NCBI RefSeq assembly: GCF_040358985.1
Contig: NZ_CP132932.1
Location: 2,728,001 to 2,792,000 of the forward strand
DNA from: Tunturibacter empetritectus
GTDB taxonomy: Bacteria; Acidobacteriota; Terriglobia; Terriglobales; Acidobacteriaceae
Length of the DNA stretch: 64,000 bases
Reading direction: 5' to 3'
Under the pieces are notes generated by a model that was not told where the DNA came from, did not search any database, and was given only the letters and a program-made list of their open reading frames with translations. Shown here piece by piece: positions 43,221 to 51,562 of this stretch. The position numbers and the translations under genes were made by a program. The stretch's first letter is position 1. Each line of letters starts with the position of its first letter.

Positions 43221-44165
43221 CTATAACTCGTTCGCTCCGACGCCCGCCAACATCTGTTCCACCTCAGCCATTCTTGGCATGGAGGTTTGGGCCCCTGTCC
43301 GCGTCACGGAAAGCGCCGCTGCTGCTGCGGCGAAGCGTGCGCTCTCGACCGGATCTTTCTTCATCATCAAAGCCGTCGCAAACGCTCCATTGAAAGCGTC
43401 TCCCGCAGCTGTTGAATCCACTGCCTGAACCGCAAACGGCTCCAGTCGAGCACTCAATCCATCAGCCGATGCAAGATAGGCTCCGCGCGATCCAAGCTTG
43501 AGGACCACCCCTCGAACCCCTTTGCGCATAAGGGTCCGCGCCATCATCACGGGCTCGTCGACTTCAACCTCTCCATCCCCGATGAAGAATGCCGCCTCCG
43601 TCTCGTTTGGAGTGAACCAATCGACCTTGTCGAGAAGGTCCTTTGGTAATTGCTTCGCTGGCGCAGGATCGAGAATCAGCGGCACACCCTCACGGGCGCA
43701 GATCGTCGCCAGATGTTGAACAGTCTCCGTCGGAATCTCCAGTTGTGTTAGCACCATCCCTGCGCCTCGAAGAATCTCGATCTTTGCATCCAGATCTTCA
43801 GGCGTTAACTGTGCGTTGGCGCCTGGCGTGATCACAATGCAATTTTCCCCAGCTTCAGACACGACGATCACAGCAACACCTGAGCTGCATTGCGAAGTTG
43901 AGACACCGTCGACATTCACCCCCGCATCTTTCAGGTGCTCTTTAAGCTGCGTACCGAAGGCATCATCTCCGATCCTTCCAATCATCGCGACCGGAAACCC
44001 CAGGCGCGCTACTGCAACCGCCTGGTTCGCGCCTTTTCCCCCGGGATGAGTCTGAAAAGCTGTCCCGACGACGGTCTCCCCCTCAGTGGGAATCCGCGCC
44101 GTGTACGCGACGAGATCCATATTTATGCTCCCCACCACGACGACTCCCTTCTTTTCAACGGGCAT
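43221..44165 (-). CDS. rbsK: Ribokinase
   Basis: 314 residues, PfkB fold. VVVVGSINMDLVAYTARIP at the start, GGKGANQAVAVARLG for the sugar site, GVAVIVVSEAGENCIVITPG, and the catalytic signature DSTAAGDAFNGAFATALM with its Asp. It phosphorylates ribose (or a related pentose) with ATP to give ribose 5-phosphate. Start 44165 has a perfect AGGAGG seven bases upstream. It lies 24 bases after the permease gene and 36 before the FGE-domain gene, in one operon repressed by the divergent LacI-type regulator. Confidence 0.92.
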   Translation of the reverse strand: MPVEKKGVVVVGSINMDLVAYTARIPTEGETVVGTAFQTHPGGKGANQAVAVARLGFPVAMIGRIGDDAFGTQLKEHLKDAGVNVDGVSTSQCSSGVAVIVVSEAGENCIVITPGANAQLTPEDLDAKIEILRGAGMVLTQLEIPTETVQHLATICAREGVPLILDPAPAKQLPKDLLDKVDWFTPNETEAAFFIGDGEVEVDEPVMMARTLMRKGVRGVVLKLGSRGAYLASADGLSARLEPFAVQAVDSTAAGDAFNGAFATALMMKKDPVESARFAAAAAALSVTRTGAQTSMPRMAEVEQMLAGVGANEL

Positions 44166-44189
44166 AGGCCTCCTAACTCGCAAACAGGA

Positions 44190-45179
44190 TCAATAAATAG
44201 GAGCGAGCGCAATCGCGCTCAATCCGCAGAGGAACAAAATAAACATCCAAAACAGGTAAGTTTTGGCTCGAGCGGGCGCGGTTGCAAATTCCTTCCAGAT
44301 AAAGACTCCCCACGCGGCAGAGATCATGGTAGCGCCCTGACCAATCGAATAAGAGACTGCCGGCCCCACAATATGAGCGCGAGATGCCACAAAATTTAAG
44401 GTCGCGCCCGTACACCAGATCACTCCGCCGAGGATGCCCCAAAGATGCCACGATCCACGTGCCGAAGAGTACCCACTCATCGACACGGGCTGGCTCTTAT
44501 CCAACGGCTTGCGCATCAACAGGTAGTTGAATGGAACGGCGCATAGAGCGACGCCAATCGTAAAGAACATCGCCACAGCATACGGCCCAGGAGCGCCGTC
44601 GCCCAACATGGACCGTGAGACAAAGGGATAGAAGCTACCCATCAACAGACCCGCTGCCAGGCAGATGACGAACCCGCGCATGCTCAGCGATCGGCGTTCC
44701 GTCTCGCGCAGCCGGTACGCCATCGCATCAAGAACGATCGCTCCCACGACGAGTGCGATTCCTCCAAACAGCATCAACACATTGCCGCTTGGGGAAATAA
44801 TGTAGCTGCTGATTGCCCCGACAATAAGCGCTAGCCCGATTCCAACCGGAAATGCAACGGCCAAACCAGCAATCTCGATGGCGGCAACGAGCAGCAGGTT
44901 GGCGACATTGAAGAGGATGCCTCCTGTCACCGCTAGTCCGATGTGCGATGAATCCGCCGCCATCATGTCAGCTAGAAAGGGCCGGCCGACGCCTCCCATG
45001 CTTCCCAGCGTAAAGCCCAAGATCAGAGCTGCCAGGATCAAACCGATTACATAATCCCAGTAGAAGAGCTGGAATCGATAGCCCGGACACAACTTCATCG
45101 TGTTGGCCCACGAACCCCAACAGACCATCGTAACGAGCATCAACGAAAGAGCAATCGCATAGGTTTGAGGCTGAAACAA
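44190..45179 (-). CDS. Sugar/nucleoside permease, GRP/ureide-permease-like (DMT superfamily)
   Basis: 329 residues with about ten membrane helices. The opening MFQPQTYAIALSLMLVTMVC followed by WGSWANTMKLCPGYRFQLFY and YWDYVIGLILAALILGF is the hallmark of the family that includes plant ureide permeases and bacterial glucose/ribose (GRP) and rhamnose (RhaT-like) carriers. Later: GLAVAFPVGIGLALIVGAI and VGPAVSYSIGQGATMISAAW. Sitting before ribokinase under a LacI-type operator, the substrate is probably ribose or a ribonucleoside. First gene of the leftward operon. Confidence 0.85.
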   Translation of the reverse strand: MFQPQTYAIALSLMLVTMVCWGSWANTMKLCPGYRFQLFYWDYVIGLILAALILGFTLGSMGGVGRPFLADMMAADSSHIGLAVTGGILFNVANLLLVAAIEIAGLAVAFPVGIGLALIVGAISSYIISPSGNVLMLFGGIALVVGAIVLDAMAYRLRETERRSLSMRGFVICLAAGLLMGSFYPFVSRSMLGDGAPGPYAVAMFFTIGVALCAVPFNYLLMRKPLDKSQPVSMSGYSSARGSWHLWGILGGVIWCTGATLNFVASRAHIVGPAVSYSIGQGATMISAAWGVFIWKEFATAPARAKTYLFWMFILFLCGLSAIALAPIY

Positions 45180-45238
45180 TGGTCGAACTCCTTCTAGATC
45201 TCTGCAACCGCTGAAAGTCTACCGTATGGCTGCTTTTG

Positions 45239-45253
45239 ATGAAAGCTTTCAAA
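45239..45253. promoter_or_regulatory. LacI-type operator of the permease operon
   Basis: TGAAAGCTTTCA (45240-45251) is a perfect 12-bp palindrome within ATGAAAGCTTTCAAA. The same 15 bases occur at 46641-46655 before the TonB receptor. It lies about +10 to +21 relative to the predicted start of the leftward transcript, as expected for repression. Confidence 0.75.
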
Positions 45254-45266
45254 TAGAAGCCTCCGA

Positions 45267-45295
45267 AGCATAAAAAGACAGCGGTAGTTTGTCAA
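45267..45295 (-). promoter_or_regulatory. Promoter of the permease-ribokinase operon
   Basis: Minus strand TTGACA (45295-45290), 17-base spacer, TATGCT (45272-45267): a near-consensus sigma70 promoter just upstream of the operator. Confidence 0.75.
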
Positions 45296-45486
45296 GGAAG
45301 TTTTCTGCACTCCCTTCAATCGATCGGACAAAAATCACAATCGTTATAAGGTATGCGAGACTCAAAGTATGCCCCGGAGCCGCTCCAATCCTGAGCATCA
45401 CAGCACCAGTTCAGGCATTCGCCTTCAACGACACGCTCAAAAAAAGCACACGAGCCGGACGAACTCAAATCCGCAGGAGTTAGCGA

Positions 45487-46545
45487 ATGGCAAACATGAA
45501 GCAGATCGCAAAGGTAGCTGGTGTCTCACTCGGCACCGTATCCAATGTTCTCAACAAATCTGCTCCGGTGCGCGAAAACCTTCGCAAGCGGGTCATGGAC
45601 GCCGTCGATGCGGTCGGCTACCAACCCAGCCAACTGGCGCGTGGCCTTCGCCTGGACAAGACCAACATGATCGGCATGATCATTCCAGACGTAACGAACC
45701 CCTTCTTCCCGGCCGTAGTTCGCGGCGCAGAGGACGTCGCCTTCGCAAACGGCTATCGCCTGATCCTCTGCAACACCGACAACGACCATTCCAAAGAGAT
45801 CGTTCACCTCAATGAACTTCGAACGTTCCTTCCGTCCGGTCTGATCGTGATTCCGTCCAACTTCAGTGACCTCACCGCACAGGCCGAGTCGTATCGAAAG
45901 TCTGGAACAGCAGTAGTCTGTGTCGACCGTCTTCCCAAAGGGTGGGACGGCGACACGGTTACTGCTGACAACGAGAAGGGAGCTTATGAGGCCACCAGCT
46001 ACTTGCTTCGGCAAGGACATCGGCAGCTTGCGATGGTCATGGGCCCACGTCACCTGACAAATGCACAAGACCGCCTGGCAGGCTTTAAACGCGCTTTACT
46101 CGAAAAAAAGATCCCAATCGGTCCCGAATATATTCAGGAGGCAAGCTTCGACCAACACGGCGGTTACGCGAAGACTATGCTTCTTCTTCGCATGATCCCG
46201 AGGCCGACGGTGATCTTCGCAGCGAACGACATGATTGCGTTCGGCGCCCTGCTGGCCTTTCGCGAAGCCGGCCTCCACTGCCCCGAAGACATATCCCTGA
46301 TTGGTTTCGACAATCTTCAATTTGCCGAGATGACCAGCCCTCCGCTCTCATCCGTATCCCAGCCAGGCTTTCAAATGGGAACCAAAGCCGCTCAAATCCT
46401 GATTGATCGCGTCCGCGGCGATGACGGCCCGGCAAAGCATCTCGTCCTTGAAACCGCGCTGAAGATTAGAGATTCGGTGGCTCCTCCTGGCCTGACTTCG
46501 GCCCAGAAATCCCCCTCCTCTCGCCGGAGCAAACTTAGCAAATAG
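45487..46545 (+). CDS. LacI-family transcriptional regulator
   Basis: 352 residues. The N-terminal helix-turn-helix and hinge are complete (MKQIAKVAGVSLGTVSNVLN, VGYQPSQLARGLR) and the periplasmic-binding-protein-like effector domain follows (NMIGMIIPDVTNPFFPAVVR, ISLIGFDNLQFAEMTSPPLS). The sugar-sensing repressor binds the palindrome ATGAAAGCTTTCAAA by inference from its position in both flanking promoters. The start at 45487 has AGGAG just before it. Its own promoter is less clear (TATAAG at 45345-45350). It sits between the two transcription units it likely controls. Confidence 0.92.
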   Translation: MANMKQIAKVAGVSLGTVSNVLNKSAPVRENLRKRVMDAVDAVGYQPSQLARGLRLDKTNMIGMIIPDVTNPFFPAVVRGAEDVAFANGYRLILCNTDNDHSKEIVHLNELRTFLPSGLIVIPSNFSDLTAQAESYRKSGTAVVCVDRLPKGWDGDTVTADNEKGAYEATSYLLRQGHRQLAMVMGPRHLTNAQDRLAGFKRALLEKKIPIGPEYIQEASFDQHGGYAKTMLLLRMIPRPTVIFAANDMIAFGALLAFREAGLHCPEDISLIGFDNLQFAEMTSPPLSSVSQPGFQMGTKAAQILIDRVRGDDGPAKHLVLETALKIRDSVAPPGLTSAQKSPSSRRSKLSK

Positions 46546-46596
46546 TCGACCTTTTCACTGCGATCTGTTGTCTTCGGCGGTCTGCAGATTTTGCCG

Positions 46597-46626
46597 TTGA
46601 CAAGATCGCAATGCGTGTTCTAGTCT
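46597..46626 (+). promoter_or_regulatory. Promoter of the TonB receptor gene
   Basis: TTGACA (46597-46602), 18-base spacer, TAGTCT (46621-46626), with the operator palindrome 15 bases past the -10 box. Confidence 0.6.
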
Positions 46627-46640
46627 TCTCGGCGATCTAA

Positions 46641-46655
46641 ATGAAAGCTTTCAAA
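46641..46655. promoter_or_regulatory. LacI-type operator of the TonB receptor gene
   Basis: ATGAAAGCTTTCAAA, identical to 45239-45253, with the palindrome at 46642-46653. The ATG inside it opens the frame of the receptor, but it is operator DNA and has no ribosome site, so it is not the translation start. Confidence 0.75.
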
Positions 46656-46730
46656 CAGGCCCGACTCTTGAGCGATCTGCCCGAAAAGTGTCGAAAAGCA
46701 TTTCATAAACCTTCATTTTGGAGAGCCGAC

Positions 46731-49700
46731 ATGCGCGAGAAAAAAGGAACACAGCATCTCTGGAGTCGATCCCTCAGCGTATTGGTCCTGTTCTTGGCAG
46801 CGGCCACACTCCCAGCAATAGCCCAGTACAGCAGCGGAATCGAAGGAACCGTCACCGACCAGAGTGGCGCCGTAATTCCCTCCGCGCAGGTCACCGTCAC
46901 CAATCAAGATACGCAGGTAAAGCAGACCGCAATCTCAAACGCTCAAGGCTTCGTCCAGATTCTTCACCTGCCCCCAGGGCGCTACCATACGACCGTTGTC
47001 GCCACTGGATTTACCACTTGGGAGCAGAAGGATATCGACATTGAAGGAACCGATGTTCGCTCCATCTACCCCAAACTGCTGATCGGTTCCACGCAAGCCA
47101 CGGTCGAAGTCACAGCCAACTCCTCCGCAGTCGAAACGACAAGCGGAACGATCAGCCGAGTGCTTGAGAGACAGACTGTCGAGAATGCTCCGCTCGTCGG
47201 AGAAAACCTGTACGCCAGCGTAGCTACTCTCGCTCCCGGCGTTACTGGTCTCGGCGGATCATTCGGTGGCGCCAGCAGTTCAGGATCGCAGGGAACAAAC
47301 AGCTTCAACGCCGAACCGGGCTTTCAAATCATCGGCGCCGGTCAACGTCAGGAGGCCAACGAATATCAAGTCGACGGAACCAGCGTGAACGGCAACTCTC
47401 GTGATGGAATCACAAACCTAACTCCAGAGCCTGCTACCGTTGCGCAACTTAAGATCAGCACCGACGTCTTCTCGGCCGACAAGGGAAGACAGAGCGGAGC
47501 GTTGATCGAAGTCTTCACCAGGCCCGGAACAAACCGCTTCCATGGTGATCTTTCGGAGTTCTATACAGGTTCGGCGCTGACCGCCCGCACGGAGTTCCAG
47601 ACTAAGGTTCCTCGCTATCTTCGCAACGACTTCGGCGGATCGGTCGGCGGCCCTATCTTCAAGAACAAGACCTTCTTCTTCGGTTCTCTCTTCTGGAGCA
47701 AGAGCAGCCAGGGCGTCACGCTCACTCAACCGATGGAAACGCCCGAGTTCGTCAACTATGTGGAGACGAACTATCCCAACAGCCTCGCCGCGGCCTTCTT
47801 CAAAGGCGCACCAGCCGGTGGAATTCCAACCAGCGGCTTTCAAACAGTCAGCCAGATTGAGCAATCGCTCGTTAGCCCTTATCTCCCTCCAGGTATTCCA
47901 GGAGATCTTGTTGCTCTGGGAAACGTATCGATCAACCAATCGCCCATCAACAACGGGTTTCAAGGCCACGTACGTCTCGATCATAACTTCCACGATGGCA
48001 GCGATAAGCTCTTTTACAGCCTGTTCCGCAACACTACCCAAGGCGGCGTGGCCAATCCCCGGCCCAACCTGGCCTATGTGAGCCCTAACGCGACTTGGTA
48101 TCACAAAGTCGACTACATCCATACTTTTTCTGCCAGGCTGCTCAACGAGGCCAGTGTTTCTTACGTGCGCGCCGTCGGAGACCAGCCAGCCGCGCCTAAT
48201 GATCTTCCCAATCTCCCGAATGCTTATCCTGGCGGTCTCGGCGGAGGATTCTCATCCTGGGGTCCATCGGGATGGGTCCACAACAACTGGAACTGGCACG
48301 ATGTCCTTACCTACGTGCAAGGATCGCATAACATCCGTATCGGTGTAGACGTCGATCGCCAGCAGGATCTCGACAACTTCACTGCCGGTTTGGATCGACC
48401 TACGTTTTACTTCACAAATATCGTTGACTTCGCCGTCGACAAACCAAACTACCAGAGCGGTCCAATCGTGAACGTTCAGGCTGGTGGCACAGCACAGAGC
48501 CTCTACTCTCGTGTTCTCATGTTGCAGACAGCCCCGTTCCTCCAGGACGACTGGAAGGTCTCCAAGAAACTCACGCTGAACCTTGGCCTTCGCTGGGACT
48601 ACTTCGGTCATCTCGGCACCGTAAGCTACGGAAAGAATCCTCTGGCGCTATTTACTCCTGGCTCTGGCGGAACAGCTCAAGCTCAGATCGCAAACGGCTC
48701 GATGCTCGTCCGTGGTTCAAACGGTCAGGTAGTTGACAATGCCATGTGGCGCTTCGCTCCTCGTTTCGGATTCGCCTATGACGTCTTTGGCGACGGTACA
48801 ACGTCTATCCACGGCGGATGGGGACTCTTCAACAACAAAATCGGAGACCTGTCATACGTAGACGGAATTCGAACCAATCCACCTCAATTTGCAGACCCCA
48901 GTATCAGCATCTACAACGCTGGGACCACCCTGGCAAACTTCTCCTACGGCGCTAGTGCCAGCGGCCCAACTGGATTTGCGCCTCCACCCGGTATCTCGTA
49001 CGAGGTCGATCCCCATGGCGGCCTCGTCGGAACTCGCATTGGGGTCGGTGGTCTTCAACCCAATCTCGTTCCTCCTGAAGTGCAGGATTGGTCAGTTAGT
49101 ATTCAGCGAAGCATCGGCAGCAGTGTCGTTATCGAAGCTGATTACTTCGGCACATCCAGCACCCATCTCTACTTTCAGACCGACTCCAACCGCTACGCTG
49201 GCGATCTAATTCAACATGATGGGTCACTTTCTAGACTCAACTCCAGCTTCGGTGCCGTCGTCTATGGCCAAAGCATCGGGAAGGCGAATGCCGAAGTCGG
49301 AGCATTAGCCATCTCCAAGCGCTTCTCTCGAGGCTGGTCTGTTCATGCCATCTATAACTACGGCAAAGCCTTGGACTACACCAGCAGTAATGACAATGGA
49401 GTTGGCGGAGCAGAGAATGTCATCGACGTCAATAATCCACGCCGCAACTACGGCCGCTCCGACTATGACTCACGGCATCGAATCTCAATCGACGCTGTCT
49501 GGAATATTCCAGGTGTCGGAAAAGGAATTGAGCACCTGATTACAGGTGGCTGGACCCTCTCTCCCGTCATCGTCCTTCAATCTGGGCAGCCGTTTACGGT
49601 TTACACCACGGCCCCTTATCCATCAGGCGACTTCAACGCAGACGGCTATAACTATGATGTTCCCAACATGCCGGCTTTTGGCAGCAATAAGGCGACAAGC

Positions 49701-50015
49701 CGCTCCGATTTCCTCAAAGGGGTCTTCGCGGTCTCTGACTTCCCGCTACCAGCAATGGGAACCGAGGGAAATTTAGGGAGAAACACCTACAACGGGCCCG
49801 GACTGGCCAACACTAACCTTGCCGCAGAACGGCTCTTCCGATTACCGTTCCTTGGTGATGCCGGGAGCTTCCAGGTGCGGGGAGAGATTCTCAATCTCTT
49901 CAACAGAGTTAATCTGACCAATCCCGTAAGCGATCTCTCCAATGGTGAGTTCGGCAAATCTACAGACCAGAATCTTCCCCGCACTATTCAGGTGCTTGGC
50001 CGGATTCGATTCTGA
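46731..50015 (+). CDS. Oar-like TonB-dependent outer-membrane receptor
   Basis: 1094 residues. Signal peptide, then a carboxypeptidase-regulatory-like domain (GIEGTVTDQSGAVIPSAQVT, ISNAQGFVQILHLPPGRYHT), a plug (VLERQTVENAPLVGENLYAS, QVDGTSVNG) and a large beta-barrel ending in VLGRIRF. This is the acidobacterial type of receptor that takes up large molecules, usually glycans, using TonB. Start 46731 was chosen because GGAGAG precedes it and upstream ATGs fall in the promoter/operator. LacI-type control together with ribokinase and a sugar permease suggests a pentose- or nucleoside-containing substrate. Confidence 0.9.
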   Translation: MREKKGTQHLWSRSLSVLVLFLAAATLPAIAQYSSGIEGTVTDQSGAVIPSAQVTVTNQDTQVKQTAISNAQGFVQILHLPPGRYHTTVVATGFTTWEQKDIDIEGTDVRSIYPKLLIGSTQATVEVTANSSAVETTSGTISRVLERQTVENAPLVGENLYASVATLAPGVTGLGGSFGGASSSGSQGTNSFNAEPGFQIIGAGQRQEANEYQVDGTSVNGNSRDGITNLTPEPATVAQLKISTDVFSADKGRQSGALIEVFTRPGTNRFHGDLSEFYTGSALTARTEFQTKVPRYLRNDFGGSVGGPIFKNKTFFFGSLFWSKSSQGVTLTQPMETPEFVNYVETNYPNSLAAAFFKGAPAGGIPTSGFQTVSQIEQSLVSPYLPPGIPGDLVALGNVSINQSPINNGFQGHVRLDHNFHDGSDKLFYSLFRNTTQGGVANPRPNLAYVSPNATWYHKVDYIHTFSARLLNEASVSYVRAVGDQPAAPNDLPNLPNAYPGGLGGGFSSWGPSGWVHNNWNWHDVLTYVQGSHNIRIGVDVDRQQDLDNFTAGLDRPTFYFTNIVDFAVDKPNYQSGPIVNVQAGGTAQSLYSRVLMLQTAPFLQDDWKVSKKLTLNLGLRWDYFGHLGTVSYGKNPLALFTPGSGGTAQAQIANGSMLVRGSNGQVVDNAMWRFAPRFGFAYDVFGDGTTSIHGGWGLFNNKIGDLSYVDGIRTNPPQFADPSISIYNAGTTLANFSYGASASGPTGFAPPPGISYEVDPHGGLVGTRIGVGGLQPNLVPPEVQDWSVSIQRSIGSSVVIEADYFGTSSTHLYFQTDSNRYAGDLIQHDGSLSRLNSSFGAVVYGQSIGKANAEVGALAISKRFSRGWSVHAIYNYGKALDYTSSNDNGVGGAENVIDVNNPRRNYGRSDYDSRHRISIDAVWNIPGVGKGIEHLITGGWTLSPVIVLQSGQPFTVYTTAPYPSGDFNADGYNYDVPNMPAFGSNKATSRSDFLKGVFAVSDFPLPAMGTEGNLGRNTYNGPGLANTNLAAERLFRLPFLGDAGSFQVRGEILNLFNRVNLTNPVSDLSNGEFGKSTDQNLPRTIQVLGRIRF

Positions 50016-50023
50016 TCACGACT

Positions 50024-50064
50024 CCGCTGCGTATCAGTAGTGTCTCTATACTGATACGCAGCGG
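50024..50064 (+). terminator. Long hairpin between TonB receptor and TPR genes
   Basis: CCGCTGCGTATCAG (50024-50037) pairs perfectly with CTGATACGCAGCGG (50051-50064), and two more pairs extend the stem. There is no T-run directly after it, so it may be a weak terminator or a stabiliser that sets different levels for the two genes. Confidence 0.6.
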
Positions 50065-50089
50065 ATCTCATCTCCTGGGTTTTTCTGAA

Positions 50090-51559
50090 ATGACCAGCAA
50101 GCGGTTTATCTATCTCATTGGCGTCTCTCTCGTCGCCGCCTGCTTCGCTCAAGGTCAAGACTCCACGGCCGCTCGTAAGGCCGCAGCATCCGCACTCTCA
50201 TCTCGTCAGTACAACCAGGCTCTTCGCGACCTTGAACCGCTCTTAAAACAGCACCCTCGCGATCCAATGCTACTCACGATGCGTGGTGTCGCATTGGATG
50301 GCCTCGACCGCACCACAGAAAGCCTCTCGAGTTTCGACCGGGCGCTTTCGATTGATCCCGCCTTCGTCCCCGCACTCAAGGGAGCAGCGCAAATCTCTTA
50401 TCTCCGGGCCAATCCTCGTGCACTGGAATACGTCAAGAAGCTGCTGGCGGTTATGCCCGCCAACGATGTAGGCAACGCTATGGCTGGAGCGCTCTCCTAC
50501 CAGGCACATGACTGCGCAGCCGTGATCACATACTTCACCCTCAGTAACGATCAGGTATATCGCGATCCGAAAGCGCTCGACGAATTCGCTGATTGCCTTC
50601 TGAAACAAGGACAAAACGATGTGGCCCTGCATGTCCTTCTGCGCGGAACTCAATTGCATCCCGAGAGAGCTGACCTAACCTACAATCTTGCCGTGGCACA
50701 GCTGCGCACTCACCAGCCAGCAGAAGCGATCAAAACACTCACGCCTCTCTCAAACTCCAACGACTCCGATCTGCTCAATCTCTTGGCCTCAGCTTACATT
50801 CAAACAGATCAGCCCGACGATGCCTTTCATGCCCTCGAGAAGGCAATTGAGCTTAAACCAACGGATCAGACAAACTATCTCGACCTCGCCATACTCTGCC
50901 TCGAGCACAACCAGGAAAACAGATCTGTCAAAGCAGCAACTGCGGGAATCGCACGAATCCCAAACGCTGCATCTCTCTATCTCATTCGGGGTGTCGCCTA
51001 TGCGCAGCTAGCCCAATACGACCAGGCTGAAAAAGACTTCGTGGATGCCGCGCAGCTCGAACCAGATCAGCCGCATAGTGTAGTTGCCATGAGCATGCTG
51101 TACTCCGATCGCAATCAACCCGATAAAGAGAAGGCGCTCCTCACCAAGCAACTAGCCATCACTCCTAAAGACTCTGTCACAAACTATTTGCTTGCCGACC
51201 TCATCATCCGTGCCGGAGTTCAACCTGGACAGCCGGCATTTCAGGAAGCGAAAGGCTATCTCGCCACCTCTCTCGCTTCGAAGCCAGACTCCGCCGAAGC
51301 CCAGATCCTTATGGGCCACCTGCTGGAACAGGAAAACGATATCTCAGCCGCGGTGGGTCACTACAGCAAAGCGATCGAGTTAGAGCCGGACAACCGTTCT
51401 GCACTCGACCGTCAGTTCATTCTTCTGCGCAGGCTGCACCGCAACGACGAGGCGGCTCAAATCCTCCAACATCTCAAATCGGTGCTGAATAATGAGATCG
51501 AACAGGAAAGGAAATCCTTCCCTGCCCGCACCGCCAATACGCATCAGGCGCAGCCCTAG
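50090..51559 (+). CDS. Secreted TPR-repeat protein
   Basis: 489 residues: signal peptide (MTSKRFIYLIGVSLVAACFA), then about ten tetratricopeptide repeats (KAAASALSSRQYNQALRDLE, ESLSSFDRALSIDPAFVPAL, DDAFHALEKAIELKPTDQTN, GHYSKAIELEPDNRSALDRQ). Such superhelices bind peptides or partner proteins. It follows the TonB receptor by 74 bases with a hairpin between, and probably shares its control. Partner unknown. Confidence 0.82.
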   Translation: MTSKRFIYLIGVSLVAACFAQGQDSTAARKAAASALSSRQYNQALRDLEPLLKQHPRDPMLLTMRGVALDGLDRTTESLSSFDRALSIDPAFVPALKGAAQISYLRANPRALEYVKKLLAVMPANDVGNAMAGALSYQAHDCAAVITYFTLSNDQVYRDPKALDEFADCLLKQGQNDVALHVLLRGTQLHPERADLTYNLAVAQLRTHQPAEAIKTLTPLSNSNDSDLLNLLASAYIQTDQPDDAFHALEKAIELKPTDQTNYLDLAILCLEHNQENRSVKAATAGIARIPNAASLYLIRGVAYAQLAQYDQAEKDFVDAAQLEPDQPHSVVAMSMLYSDRNQPDKEKALLTKQLAITPKDSVTNYLLADLIIRAGVQPGQPAFQEAKGYLATSLASKPDSAEAQILMGHLLEQENDISAAVGHYSKAIELEPDNRSALDRQFILLRRLHRNDEAAQILQHLKSVLNNEIEQERKSFPARTANTHQAQP

Positions 51560-51562
51560 TCA

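Noticed and set aside
46641-46730. Translation start of the TonB receptor at 46641
   Set aside because: The ATG is part of the operator palindrome and lacks a ribosome site; the signal peptide begins after 46731.
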